From Streptomyces sp. NBC_00193 (lineage in GTDB: Bacteria > Actinomycetota > Actinomycetes > Streptomycetales > Streptomycetaceae), in NCBI RefSeq assembly GCF_026342735.1, contig NZ_JAPEMM010000002.1, positions 1,302,001 to 1,366,000 on the forward strand: DNA of 64,000 bases. Reading direction: 5' to 3'. How positions within the stretch are numbered: the first letter of the stretch is position 1; the number at the start of each line of letters is the position of its first letter. This document shows positions 18,638 to 26,697 of the stretch, piece after piece. Below the pieces are notes generated by a model. That model had not been told where the DNA came from. It was given only the letters and a program-made list of their open reading frames with translations, and made no database searches. A program made the position numbers and the translations under genes.

Positions 18638-18843
18638 TCACCGCGGGCCTCACCCGCTCGCACGGATCGTTCGTTCCCCACGCTAGACCGGCCTGCCGCG
18701 ACGAGGCCGGAGGAATCGGACCACAGGCCCCAATCAGTGCAAACGCAAACAGATAAACCCGAGTGATCCGCGAGCCGGGGCTTCTGTAGTCTGAGCGGGC
18801 TTTCGGCCCTGTTCCAGGGCTCACAGACATTTGGGGGGGCTCG
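18638..18843. other. divergent promoter region before the first PKD-repeat gene (206 bp)
   Basis: Non-coding. It ends in a G7 tract just before the GTG start, and that end is part of a 63-bp segment repeated at the downstream paralogue. The AACAGATAAACC stretch is AT-richer than its surroundings and could belong to a promoter. No clear -35/-10 pair was identified. Confidence 0.3.
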
Positions 18844-18893
18844 GTGTCTCATCGCCGACTCGTAGCATCCGCGACCATCCTCGCGGCAGGCAT
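18831..18893 (+). repeat. 63-bp direct repeat, copy 1 (leader and signal-peptide start)
   Basis: Identical base for base to 20657-20719. It covers the TT-G7-CTCG ribosome-binding region, the GTG start and the first 16 codons of the secreted protein. Identity reaches into untranslated bases and codon third positions, so it was recently duplicated or homogenised. Confidence 0.9.
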
Positions 18894-20478
18894 TTCTCTC
18901 ATACCGGGGCTGGCCCACGCCGCCGATCCCGCGGCGGGCAAGCTGCAGGGCGTATCCAAGCCCGACCTGGACTCGGCCATCGAGGCCAAGACCACCAAGT
19001 TCGACAGCCCGGCCGACCGCTCGGTCAAGGTCCCGGCCGCCGGTAAGAGCAAGGCGGCCGGCACGCTGGCGGCCTCCGAGGGCAACCCGGACCTCGCGGT
19101 GGCCCTGCACGGCACCACGTTCAACGCGCACTCGCTCGAACTGAGCATGGGCGTCACGAGCGCGGACGTCGACGTCGAGCTCACCATCGACTGGGGTGAC
19201 GGCACCTCCGGCACGGCGAGCGCCCACGGCACCGAAGCGGCGCACGTGGAGCACGTGTACCGCGAGGTCGGCACGTACACGGTCAAGGTCAAGGTGACCG
19301 ACGCCGTCAACGGCGTCTCCGCCGAGAACTCCGTCGCCATCACCACCGAGGGCTCGGACTTCACCCCGTACACCCCGACCCGTCTGCTGGACACCCGTGC
19401 CGGCTCGAGCAGGGTCGCCCCGTACACCTCCGCGCGGGTGAAGGTCGGCGGCTTCGGCACCATCCCGGCCGGTGTGACCGCGGTGGCCCTCAACGTCACC
19501 GTCACCAACACCAGGAGCGGCGGCCACGTCACCGCCTTCGCCTCGGGCACCGACCGTCCGACCACCTCGAACCTCAACTACGAGCCCGGCCAGACGGTCC
19601 CCAACCTGGTCATCGTCCCGGTCGGCGCCGACGGCTACGTCGAGCTCTACAACGGCGGCTGGGAGCCGGTCGACCTGATCGCCGACATCACCGGCTACTT
19701 CACCCAGTCCGCCGCCAGCGGCTACACCGCGCTCGCCCCGGAGCGCCACGTCGACACCCGGGAGGGTCTCGGCACCCGCAAGGGCCAGGTCCCCGGCTAC
19801 GGGACCATCACCACCACGATCGCGGGCAACCGCGGCGTCCCCGCCGGGGCCAAGGCCGTGGCGCTCAACGTGACGGTCACCAACCCGCGGAGCGACGGCC
19901 ACCTGACCGTCTTCCCCGCCGGGAAGGCCGCGCCGAACGCGTCCAACCTGAACTTCAGCACGGGCCAGACCATCGCCAACGCGGTGATCGTCCCCGTCGG
20001 AACCGACGGCAAGATCAGCATCCGCAACGGCGGCTGGAACCCGGCCGACGTGATCGTCGACGTCGTCGGCTACTACAGCCCCGACAGCGTCAGCGCGTAC
20101 CTCCCCTTCGACCCGGAGCGCGTGAAGGACACCCGCGAGACCAAGCCGCTGCCCGGCCGCTACTACAGTGCGCTCGGACTCGGCGACGGCTACCCGAACA
20201 CCACGGCCTTCGTGCTGAACACCACGGTGACCAACCCCAAGGGTGCCGGCTTCCTCGCGGTCGCCCCGGACCCGAACACCGGCGCGGACTACGACAACGG
20301 GACCAACATCGAGGTGCCGATCCCGACCTCCTCGAACCTGAACTTCACCGCGAACAAGACCGTCCCGAACCTGGTTCAGGCGGGCCGCGGCAACACCGGC
20401 GTCATCGACTTCTTCAACTGGAGCGACGCCAACATCGACCTCATCGTCGACATCTTCGGCATCTACATGGACAACTGA
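18844..20478 (+). CDS. secreted PKD-domain protein with three surface repeats (paralogue 1)
   Basis: A 544-residue secreted protein. The signal peptide starts VSHRRLVASATILAAG and is cleaved near AHAADP. A PKD-like domain follows at about 95-165 (IDWGDGT, then HVYREVGTYTVKVKVTD). The rest is three repeats of about 120 residues. Each opens with a RLLDTR, HVDTRE or VKDTRE motif, continues with PAGVTAVALNVTVTN and TSNLNYEPGQTVPNLV, and ends with VDLIADITGYF or a variant. Such repeats occur in actinobacterial surface proteins; an adhesive or cell-wall-associated role is inference. No enzyme motif and no sorting signal were found. The start is a GTG. A 557-residue paralogue follows in the same direction. 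Confidence 0.75.
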   Translation: MSHRRLVASATILAAGISLIPGLAHAADPAAGKLQGVSKPDLDSAIEAKTTKFDSPADRSVKVPAAGKSKAAGTLAASEGNPDLAVALHGTTFNAHSLELSMGVTSADVDVELTIDWGDGTSGTASAHGTEAAHVEHVYREVGTYTVKVKVTDAVNGVSAENSVAITTEGSDFTPYTPTRLLDTRAGSSRVAPYTSARVKVGGFGTIPAGVTAVALNVTVTNTRSGGHVTAFASGTDRPTTSNLNYEPGQTVPNLVIVPVGADGYVELYNGGWEPVDLIADITGYFTQSAASGYTALAPERHVDTREGLGTRKGQVPGYGTITTTIAGNRGVPAGAKAVALNVTVTNPRSDGHLTVFPAGKAAPNASNLNFSTGQTIANAVIVPVGTDGKISIRNGGWNPADVIVDVVGYYSPDSVSAYLPFDPERVKDTRETKPLPGRYYSALGLGDGYPNTTAFVLNTTVTNPKGAGFLAVAPDPNTGADYDNGTNIEVPIPTSSNLNFTANKTVPNLVQAGRGNTGVIDFFNWSDANIDLIVDIFGIYMDN

Positions 20479-20507
20479 TCCACCGCTAAGCACGGGATTG
20501 GATCACA

Positions 20508-20550
20508 GTGCCCCGGGGGCGCGGCCGTACGGGCCGCTCCCCCGGGGCAC
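20508..20550 (+). terminator. strong hairpin after paralogue 1
   Basis: Perfect 12-bp outer arms (20508-20519 GTGCCCCGGGGG and 20539-20550) enclose a further GC-rich stem with a GTAC loop. It lies 30 bp beyond the stop codon and separates the two paralogous genes into independent transcripts. Confidence 0.8.
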
Positions 20551-20656
20551 CACCCGCCGTACACCGGGCCAGGGAGGGCCCCGTACGGCCACCCGCGGGC
20601 CAGGGAAGGCCCGGCGGGTTCTCCGGCCCCGTTCGGGGGCCGGCAGACACACGACA

Positions 20657-20719
20657 TTGGGGGGGCTCGGTGTCTCATCGCCGACTCGTAGCATCCGCGA
20701 CCATCCTCGCGGCAGGCAT
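20657..20719 (+). repeat. 63-bp direct repeat, copy 2
   Basis: Same sequence as 18831-18893, including the G7 tract, the GTG start and the first 16 codons. Confidence 0.9.
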
Positions 20720-22343
20720 GTCGCTCATCCCGGGTCTGGCCCACGCGGCCGACCCGGCACCGGCACCGGGCAAGGCCCACGGGGTCGCGCTGCCCGACCA
20801 GGACCTGAGCGAGGTGCGGCCCACCAAGACCTTCACCAGCCCGGCCGAGGCCGGCACCAAGTCCGCGGCCCCGGCTGCCGGTACGTCCAAGGCCGCCGGC
20901 GCCCCGAAGGCACAGACCGCCGCCGACCCGACCTACAGGGTCGGCCTGACGGCCGTGCACACCAGCGCCCACGGGATCGAGCTGGCGGCCAAGCTCACGG
21001 CCGCGGCCGACCAGTCCCTCCAGGTCACCATCGACTGGGGCGACAACAGCTGGCAGGAAAGCTACGGCGCCACCGGTACCGGGCTGGAGCGCCGCCAGCA
21101 CGCCTACTCCGAGGTGGGCACCTACCTCATCACCGTCAAGGCCGAGGACACCGCCGCCGGCACCTCGGTCACGAACACGGTCTCGGTCACGACGATGGGC
21201 TCCGAGTTCACCCCGCACACCCCGACCCGGCTGCTCGACACCCGTGACGGCACGGGCGCCCCGAAGGGCAAGGTCGGCCCGAACGGCTCCGCGCGCCTCA
21301 AGGTCGCAGGCGTCGGCAAGATCCCCGCGGGTGCGACCACGGCGGTCCTCAACGTCACCGTCACCAACGCCACCGCCGCCGGCCACATCACCGCCTTCGC
21401 CTCCGGCGCCGCCCGCCCCACCACCTCGAACCTCAACTTCGAGCCCGGCCAGACGGTCCCGAACCTGGTCGTCGTGCCGATCGGCACCGACGGCTACGTG
21501 GACCTCTACAACAGCGGCCTGGGGACGGTCGACCTGATCGCCGACGTCACCGGCTACTTCACCCAGTCCGCCGCCAGCGGTTACACCGCGATCACCCCGG
21601 AGCGCTTCGTCGACACCCGTATCGGGCTCGGCACCCGCAAGGGACAGGTCGAGGGCTTCAAGGGGTTCGGCACCGCGATCTCGGGAGTCCGCAGCGTCCC
21701 CGCCGGGGCCACCGCCGTCGCCCTCAACGTGACCGTCACCAACCCGAAGGACGACGGCCACCTGACCGTCTACCCGGGTGGCACGAAGGCTCCGACGGCT
21801 TCCAACCTGAACTTCCGCGGCGGCCAGACCGTCGCCAACTCGGTGATCGTCCCCATCGGCGCCGACGGCAAGATCAGCATCCGCAACGGCGGCTGGAAGG
21901 GCACCGACGTCATCGTCGACGTCGTCGGCTTCTACAGCCCCAACAGCCAGGCCGCGTACGTGCCCTTCCAGCCGTTCCGCTGGCTCGACACCCGCGAATG
22001 GAAGTGGGGCCCGCTGCCGGGCCGTCACTACATCCCCATGAGGCTCAGCACGAAGTACCCGGGCACCAAGGCCTTCATCATGAACACCACGGTGACCAAC
22101 ACCAAGGGCGTTGGCTTCCTCGCCGTCGCCCCGGACCCGAACTCGAAGGAAGCGTACGAAGGCAACTACGACAGCCCGCCGAGCGCGCCCGGCTCCTCGA
22201 CCCTGAACTTCACTCCGGGCAAGACCGTCCCGAACCTGGTCCAGGCGAGCACCGGCTACCACGGCATCATCGACGTCTTCAACGAGAGCGACGCCAACAT
22301 CGACGTCGTCGTGGACATCTTCGGCGACTACGAGGTCGACTGA
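20670..22343 (+). CDS. secreted PKD-domain protein with three surface repeats (paralogue 2)
   Basis: A 557-residue paralogue of the preceding gene with the same order: VSHRRL signal peptide, a PKD-like domain (IDWGDNSW, then HAYSEVGTYLITVKAEDT), and three roughly 120-residue repeats opening with RLLDTRDG, FVDTRIG and WLDTRE. The first 16 residues and the leader DNA are identical to copy 1. Linker and PKD regions have diverged strongly, while the repeats remain similar. The upstream frame is open, but the true start is the GTG at 20670, as the duplicated leader shows. The function is probably the same class of surface protein. Strong terminators lie on both sides, so the copies may be expressed differently. 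Confidence 0.75.
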   Translation: MSHRRLVASATILAAGMSLIPGLAHAADPAPAPGKAHGVALPDQDLSEVRPTKTFTSPAEAGTKSAAPAAGTSKAAGAPKAQTAADPTYRVGLTAVHTSAHGIELAAKLTAAADQSLQVTIDWGDNSWQESYGATGTGLERRQHAYSEVGTYLITVKAEDTAAGTSVTNTVSVTTMGSEFTPHTPTRLLDTRDGTGAPKGKVGPNGSARLKVAGVGKIPAGATTAVLNVTVTNATAAGHITAFASGAARPTTSNLNFEPGQTVPNLVVVPIGTDGYVDLYNSGLGTVDLIADVTGYFTQSAASGYTAITPERFVDTRIGLGTRKGQVEGFKGFGTAISGVRSVPAGATAVALNVTVTNPKDDGHLTVYPGGTKAPTASNLNFRGGQTVANSVIVPIGADGKISIRNGGWKGTDVIVDVVGFYSPNSQAAYVPFQPFRWLDTREWKWGPLPGRHYIPMRLSTKYPGTKAFIMNTTVTNTKGVGFLAVAPDPNSKEAYEGNYDSPPSAPGSSTLNFTPGKTVPNLVQASTGYHGIIDVFNESDANIDVVVDIFGDYEVD

Positions 22344-22393
22344 TCCACCCGTTCCACCCGTGAGCGGTGAAGGCAGCCGCCGGCCGAGCCGAG

Positions 22394-22435
22394 CCGCCGT
22401 ACGGAGCCGGGCACCCGCCCGGCCCCGTACGGCGG
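22394..22435 (+). terminator. hairpin terminator after paralogue 2
   Basis: Perfect 11-bp arms CCGCCGTACGG/CCGTACGGCGG at 22394-22404 and 22425-22435, with an inner GCCGGGC/GCCCGGC stem. It is located between the stop at 22343 and the next gene at 22483. Confidence 0.8.
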
Positions 22436-22482
22436 CCACGCGCTAGCCTCAGCCACCACCGACACCGTCTGGGAGGCTCCCG

Positions 22483-23688
22483 ATGAACGCAGCTGTCCGG
22501 CACGAACCGCGCACCGCGGAACGGGAGTACGACCTCGTGCTCTTCGGCGCGACCGGGTTCGTGGGGGCGCTGACCGCCGAGTACCTCGCGGCGCACGCCC
22601 CCGCGGACTGCCGCTGGGCCCTCGCGGGGCGCGACCTCGCGAAGCTGGAGCGGCTGCGCGAGCGGCTGACCGCCCTCGACCCGCGCTGCGCGGACCTGCC
22701 GCTGCTGCGCGCGGACGCCCAGGACGCCGCGGCGACGCGCGAACTGGCCGCCTCCACCCGGGTGCTGGCCACGACCGTGGGGCCGTACGTCTTGTACGGC
22801 GCCCTGCTGGTGGCCGCCTGCGCCGCCGAGGGCACCGACTACCTGGACCTGACCGGCGAGCCGGAGTTCGTGGACCGGATGTACGTCGAGCACGACGCGC
22901 GGGCCCGCGAGACCGGCGCCCGGATCGTGCACGCCTGTGGCTTCGACTCCGTCCCGGCCGACCTCGGGGCGTACTTCACCGTCGGACAGCTGCCGGCCGG
23001 GGTCCCGCTGACCGTGGACGCCTTCGTGCGCTCCAACGCCCTGTTCTCGGGCGGCACCTTCACCACCGTGCTCACCGCGCTGGGCCGCGGACCGCAGAAC
23101 CTGGCCGCCGCCCGAGCGCGCCGGATGCACGAGCCCAGGCTGCTGGGCCGGCGGGTGCGCGTGCCCGTGGGTGCACCGCGCTTCAGCCGGGAGACCGGCA
23201 CCTGGGCCGTGCCGCTGCCCGTCCTGGACGTCCAGGTCGTGGCCCGGTCGGCAGCCGCGCTGGAGCGGTACGGCCCGGACTTCCGCTACCGGCACTACGC
23301 CTCCGTACGGCACCTGCCCGTCGCCGTGGGCGGTACGGCGGCGGTCGGCGGGGTGGCCGCCCTCGCGCAGATCCCGCCGGTGCGGCAGTGGCTGGCGAAC
23401 CGCTGGGAGCCGGGCCAGGGCCCGGACGCGGTGCGGCGGGCGCGCAGCTGGTTCAGCGTGCGGTTCGTGGGCGAGGGCGGCGGCCGCCGGGTCTTCACCG
23501 AGGTCTCGGGCGGCGACCCGGGGTACGGGGAGACCGCGAAGATGTTCGCGGAGTCCGCGCTCTGCCTCGCCTACGACGCCCTGCCCGAGCTGTCCGGCCA
23601 GCTGACCACCGCCGTGGCCATGGGCGACGCCCTGCTGGACCGGCTCCAAAAGGCGGGCATCCGCTTCCGCGTCGCGGCCTCCGACTGA
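22483..23688 (+). CDS. saccharopine dehydrogenase-like / trans-acting enoyl reductase family protein
   Basis: A 401-residue protein with an N-terminal Rossmann domain: EYDLVLFGATGFVGALTAEYLA (about 14-35) is an NAD(P)-binding GxTGFxG motif, followed by WALAGRDLAKLERLRERL. The central TVGPYVLYGALLVAACAAEGTDYLDLTGE and HACGFDSVPADLGAYF segments are typical of the family. This family includes the mycobacterial trans-acting enoyl reductases of phenolic glycolipid synthesis. Here there is no polyketide synthase neighbour, so the substrate is unknown. ATG start with a GGGAGG site. It is convergent with the endonuclease V gene. Confidence 0.75.
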   Translation: MNAAVRHEPRTAEREYDLVLFGATGFVGALTAEYLAAHAPADCRWALAGRDLAKLERLRERLTALDPRCADLPLLRADAQDAAATRELAASTRVLATTVGPYVLYGALLVAACAAEGTDYLDLTGEPEFVDRMYVEHDARARETGARIVHACGFDSVPADLGAYFTVGQLPAGVPLTVDAFVRSNALFSGGTFTTVLTALGRGPQNLAAARARRMHEPRLLGRRVRVPVGAPRFSRETGTWAVPLPVLDVQVVARSAAALERYGPDFRYRHYASVRHLPVAVGGTAAVGGVAALAQIPPVRQWLANRWEPGQGPDAVRRARSWFSVRFVGEGGGRRVFTEVSGGDPGYGETAKMFAESALCLAYDALPELSGQLTTAVAMGDALLDRLQKAGIRFRVAASD

Positions 23689-23710
23689 GGCGCCGCCCGG
23701 ACGGCCCGCC

Positions 23711-24391
23711 CTACGCGGTGGCTTCGCGCAGGGCCCGCCGGCACAGCGAGTCGGCGTGCCGGGTGGTCTCCGGGATCCGGAAGCGGGGGCTCAGCGCCAG
23801 GGCGTGCGCGCAGGCGTTGTCCAGGGAGACCCGGTGGCCCACCGAGACGTACACGGGCTTGATCCCGTCCTGCGTGCGCAGCGCCCGCCCGACGACCTCG
23901 CCGTCGGGTGCGCGGAGCGGGGAGAGGTCCCCGCGCCGGTCGCCCGGTTCCTCGTACGTGAAGGTGAACGGGTTCTTCGCGACGCCGATGGCGGGCAGCC
24001 CGGTGACCACGCCGAGGTGGCAGGCGAGCCCGAAGCGGCGCGGGTGGGCCAGCCCGTAGCCGTCGCAGACGACCAGACCGGGCGTGACGGTCAGCGCCTC
24101 CAGGGCGGCGAGCACGGTCGGCAGCTCGCGGAAGGCGAGCAGTCCGGGTACGTAGGGGAAGCTGACGCGGCCGACGGAGGTGGCCTCCTCGACGACCCGC
24201 AGGGTGGCGGCATCGAGGACGACGGCCGCGGCGGCCACCAGGTCGCGCTCGTCGTCGTAGGCCACGTCCACCCCCGCGATGAGCCCTTCGCCGGGCGGTG
24301 GTCCGGTCTCGGTCAGGACGACCCGGCCGCGCAGCTCGTCTTGTATCGCCTTGGCCCCGGCCTCGTCGGCGGGGATCTTCGCACTCGTCAT
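23711..24391 (-). CDS. nfi: endonuclease V (deoxyinosine-specific DNA repair nuclease)
   Basis: Predicted to cut DNA one phosphodiester 3' of deoxyinosine. The 226-residue protein retains the known active-site positions: Asp42 in IAGVDVAY, Glu89 in FRELP, and Asp110 in VCDGYGLAHPRRFGLACHLG. The C-terminal VSVGHRVSLDNA segment supplies the conserved histidine and aspartate. Length is normal for bacterial Nfi. The ATG start is only about 30 bp from the end of the TnpB-like gene on the same strand. Its promoter therefore lies in or beyond the mobile element, or it is read through from it. Confidence 0.9.
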   Translation of the reverse strand: MTSAKIPADEAGAKAIQDELRGRVVLTETGPPPGEGLIAGVDVAYDDERDLVAAAAVVLDAATLRVVEEATSVGRVSFPYVPGLLAFRELPTVLAALEALTVTPGLVVCDGYGLAHPRRFGLACHLGVVTGLPAIGVAKNPFTFTYEEPGDRRGDLSPLRAPDGEVVGRALRTQDGIKPVYVSVGHRVSLDNACAHALALSPRFRIPETTRHADSLCRRALREATA

Positions 24392-24420
24392 AGTGCTGCG
24401 AGAGTAGCGTCACGGATGAG

Positions 24421-24446
24421 CTCAGGTTTTCCTGCTTGGGGCTGAG
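24421..24446 (-). repeat. candidate right-end hairpin of the TnpB element
   Basis: CTCAG/CTGAG arms (24421-24425 and 24442-24446) flank a 16-nt loop and overlap the stop codon of the TnpB-like gene. IS200/IS605-type right ends carry such subterminal hairpins, and the guide (omega) RNA normally ends there. The arms are short, so this is tentative. Confidence 0.3.
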
Positions 24447-26266
24447 TGTTCGCCCAGGTCGGAAACGAGTCTCGGGTCTCGCCGTGGCCGCTGTGTGATC
24501 GGGGTGGCGTGGGTGTGCAGGTGGAAGCCTGCGCCGAGTCTGGCCCCGCACGGTCGGTGCCGATTGGGGGTGCTCATCGTGTGCGGTGCCTGCCGCCCAC
24601 CTCGCCGCTGGTTGCGGTGGGTGGGTGGCTGGGGCTGCCGCCCCGCCGGACGCTTTACACCCTGACCTGCCGCCGCTGGTGCGGCTGCTGGTGTTCCGGG
24701 TGGGGCGGGGACCCTGCGTCGCTGCCTGGGCACAGGGCGGTCTCTCGTCGGACCCGACTTCGTCCGGTCCGGGTGGGTGGGCTTGGGGTGCTGGACGGGT
24801 TGGTCCAGCTCCTGAACCGTGCGGCGGATCACATACGTGCCACTCGCGCGGTCCAGGACGGTCAGGTGCTGGTGTTGCAGGCCTCGGGCGCCGATGCGCT
24901 GCCAGGCGGCGACGTCCCGGTCCGCGCTGTATCCGCAGTCGGGGTGGGGGCAGGTGGCCCATTTCCAGCCCGGTCGGGTGTTGTCGGGGGCGGCGTGGTG
25001 ACGGAAGGCGGTCAGGCAGCGGGGGCAGTACTTGGAAGTGCCGCGCGCGGGGACGATGACCACGGCTATCCCGTGCCGGGCTGCCTGATGCCGCACATCA
25101 GCCACGATCTGCCCTCGTACCGAGCTGGAAAGGCGGGAGTTGAGGGTGCGGCCCTTGCCGCGGGACTCCATGTCGCGCAGGTCCTCCAGATAGATCACCG
25201 ACGCCCGCGCGGCACGGGCGTGATCCACCATGAACCGGGCGGCCGCCTTGGCGATCTCCGCGTTCAGGCGCCGGCGCCGCCTGCTGACCCGTGAGTGTTC
25301 GGTGCGCACCACGGCGAGCTTGGTGACGATCGCAGGGTCGGGGTGCAGGCCGAGGGCACGCCGGCCGCCCAGGAGCGTCTCCAGGTGGGCGGCTTTGGTC
25401 CACAGGTGTTCGGCGAGGATGCGGAGCCGGTCGGCTTTGGCCAGTACCCCGTTGGCGCGGACAGCGTTGTCGATGGTGGGTGGCAGGCGGAAACGGATCC
25501 GTACCGGGTGCCAGTCGCAACGGGTGCGCGGGGCAGGGCATACCGGAAGCCGCACGGTCAGCACCGCGTAGCGGGCCGGGTCGTCCTCGCACCGGGCCAG
25601 AGTGGCAAGCTGTTTGTCGGCGGCCGCCAGCACCACCTGCCGGCCGCCGCCCGGCGCCGCCTCCAACTCACACAGACCGGCGGGCAGACGCCGGTACGCG
25701 GCGAGGAACCTTGCCACTTGACGGGTGCGGGAACGGAAGACGGACGCGGGCACCGCAGTGCCTTGCGGGCAGGCCGCCCGCAACGCCGCCCACTCCTCCA
25801 TGCCGCGTTTCATCGGATCCCCACCGGCCGGCCACGTTTCCAGGACCGCGTCCACGAGCGCCGCGCGCCATTCAGCCGAGCGCAGGACCCGCCCAGCCTG
25901 CTCCTCGGCAACCCTGCGGACCCGATCGGGCACATACAGCCCCGCCGGAACGGCAGCCGACCAACCCAGAGTCCGCAACGCCATCCACGCGTTCGACGGC
26001 AACCGCCCACCCGACCGGGCAACACCCGAAGCGAGCACGGCCAGCTCGGCCCGCGACCAGTGCCCGCCGACAACCCCGGCAGCCATCGTCTCCACCAGCG
26101 TCGTCAGCCAGCCCACCCGCTCAACCAGCGCGGCAGCCTTCAGGACCTCACCGCTGACCGTGTCCAGACCTCGGAACGCGGTCACGGACGCGCATGCGAC
26201 CCGCGCGGTCTCCCCCTCGCCCAACGCGACCTTCCGGCGCACACCCGTCACCCCGCCCCCATGCAC
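24422..26266 (-). CDS. tnpB: large TnpB-like RNA-guided nuclease/transposon protein
   Basis: A 614-residue protein whose middle is TnpB/Cas12-like. A basic helix RRRRRLNAEIAKAAARFMVDHARAA precedes IYLEDL with Glu361 (RuvC-II). Then come NSRLSSSVRGQIVADVRHQAARHGI, a zinc ribbon (Cys414, Cys417, Cys439, Cys444), and ADRDVAAWQ (Asp449/451, RuvC-III). The GIDLG-type RuvC-I motif is not obvious; Asp266 in PTIDNA lies at about the right distance. Residues 1-230 are an extra N-terminal region, and the last 150 are a Pro/Arg-rich tail that may really encode the guide-RNA scaffold. Ordinary TnpB is about 400 residues. No TnpA gene adjoins. GTG start. It may be an active nuclease, a degenerate one or a domesticated protein. 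Confidence 0.7.
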   Translation of the reverse strand: MHGGGVTGVRRKVALGEGETARVACASVTAFRGLDTVSGEVLKAAALVERVGWLTTLVETMAAGVVGGHWSRAELAVLASGVARSGGRLPSNAWMALRTLGWSAAVPAGLYVPDRVRRVAEEQAGRVLRSAEWRAALVDAVLETWPAGGDPMKRGMEEWAALRAACPQGTAVPASVFRSRTRQVARFLAAYRRLPAGLCELEAAPGGGRQVVLAAADKQLATLARCEDDPARYAVLTVRLPVCPAPRTRCDWHPVRIRFRLPPTIDNAVRANGVLAKADRLRILAEHLWTKAAHLETLLGGRRALGLHPDPAIVTKLAVVRTEHSRVSRRRRRLNAEIAKAAARFMVDHARAARASVIYLEDLRDMESRGKGRTLNSRLSSSVRGQIVADVRHQAARHGIAVVIVPARGTSKYCPRCLTAFRHHAAPDNTRPGWKWATCPHPDCGYSADRDVAAWQRIGARGLQHQHLTVLDRASGTYVIRRTVQELDQPVQHPKPTHPDRTKSGPTRDRPVPRQRRRVPAPPGTPAAAPAAAGQGVKRPAGRQPQPPTHRNQRRGGRQAPHTMSTPNRHRPCGARLGAGFHLHTHATPITQRPRRDPRLVSDLGEHSAPSRKT

Positions 26267-26274
26267 GATCTACT

Positions 26275-26289
26275 GTCCGATCATCGGAC
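26275..26289. promoter_or_regulatory. 15-bp perfect palindrome upstream of the TnpB-like gene
   Basis: GTCCGAT-C-ATCGGAC lies 8 bp upstream of the gene start. It could be an operator for the transposon gene or part of the element's left end. Confidence 0.45.
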
Positions 26290-26397
26290 CCACATACGGA
26301 ACGAGCCCCACCCGATGAGGACACGCGGCACCACAGAATCCGCGCAACGCCCAGGAATGCCAGACCAACCGGACGGCTGCATGCAACCCTGGCGATC

Positions 26398-26697
26398 ATG
26401 TTCGTCATGGAGCTCACCTACACCGCGCCCGTCGAAGCCGTCGAAGAAGAGATGGACGCGCACATCGCCTGGCTGGACGGCTACTACGCCGCCGGCATCT
26501 TCCTCGCCTCGGGTCGCAAGGTCCCGCGCGACGGGGGCATGATCCTGGCCGGCGGGGTGTCCCGCGCGGAGATCGAGAAGATCGCGGCCGGGGATCCCTT
26601 CGCGGTGGCGGGCGTCTGCTCGTACCGCATCACCGAGTTCCTCGCGACGAAGACCTCAGCGGACCTGGCGACGGTGCGGGAGAGCCCGGTGGTCTAG
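26398..26697 (+). CDS. YciI-family protein
   Basis: A 99-residue small protein with the YCII/ferredoxin-like dimer fold signature: LTYTAPVEAVEEEMDAHIAWLDGYYAAGIFLASGRKVPRDGGMILAGG. The conserved histidine of the AHIAWL segment and the DPF segment (GDPFAVAGVCSYRITEF) are present. Biochemical role is not established for this subgroup. ATG at 26398; a second ATG at 26407 is equally possible. It may have been separated from its original neighbour nfi by insertion of the TnpB element. Confidence 0.8.
   Translation: MFVMELTYTAPVEAVEEEMDAHIAWLDGYYAAGIFLASGRKVPRDGGMILAGGVSRAEIEKIAAGDPFAVAGVCSYRITEFLATKTSADLATVRESPVV

Noticed and set aside
18831..18843. Phase variation by the G7 tract before the PKD genes
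   Set aside because: The tract is only 7 bases, the same length in both copies, and lies before the start codon, so it cannot switch the frame. Kept only as a remark.
20508..20669. Upstream extension of PKD paralogue 2
   Set aside because: It translates the terminator hairpin of the preceding gene. The duplicated 63-bp leader fixes the start at 20670.
24422..26266. Calling the TnpB-like protein a Cas12 effector
   Set aside because: There is no CRISPR array or adaptation gene in the window and the zinc ribbon/RuvC spelling is that of TnpB.
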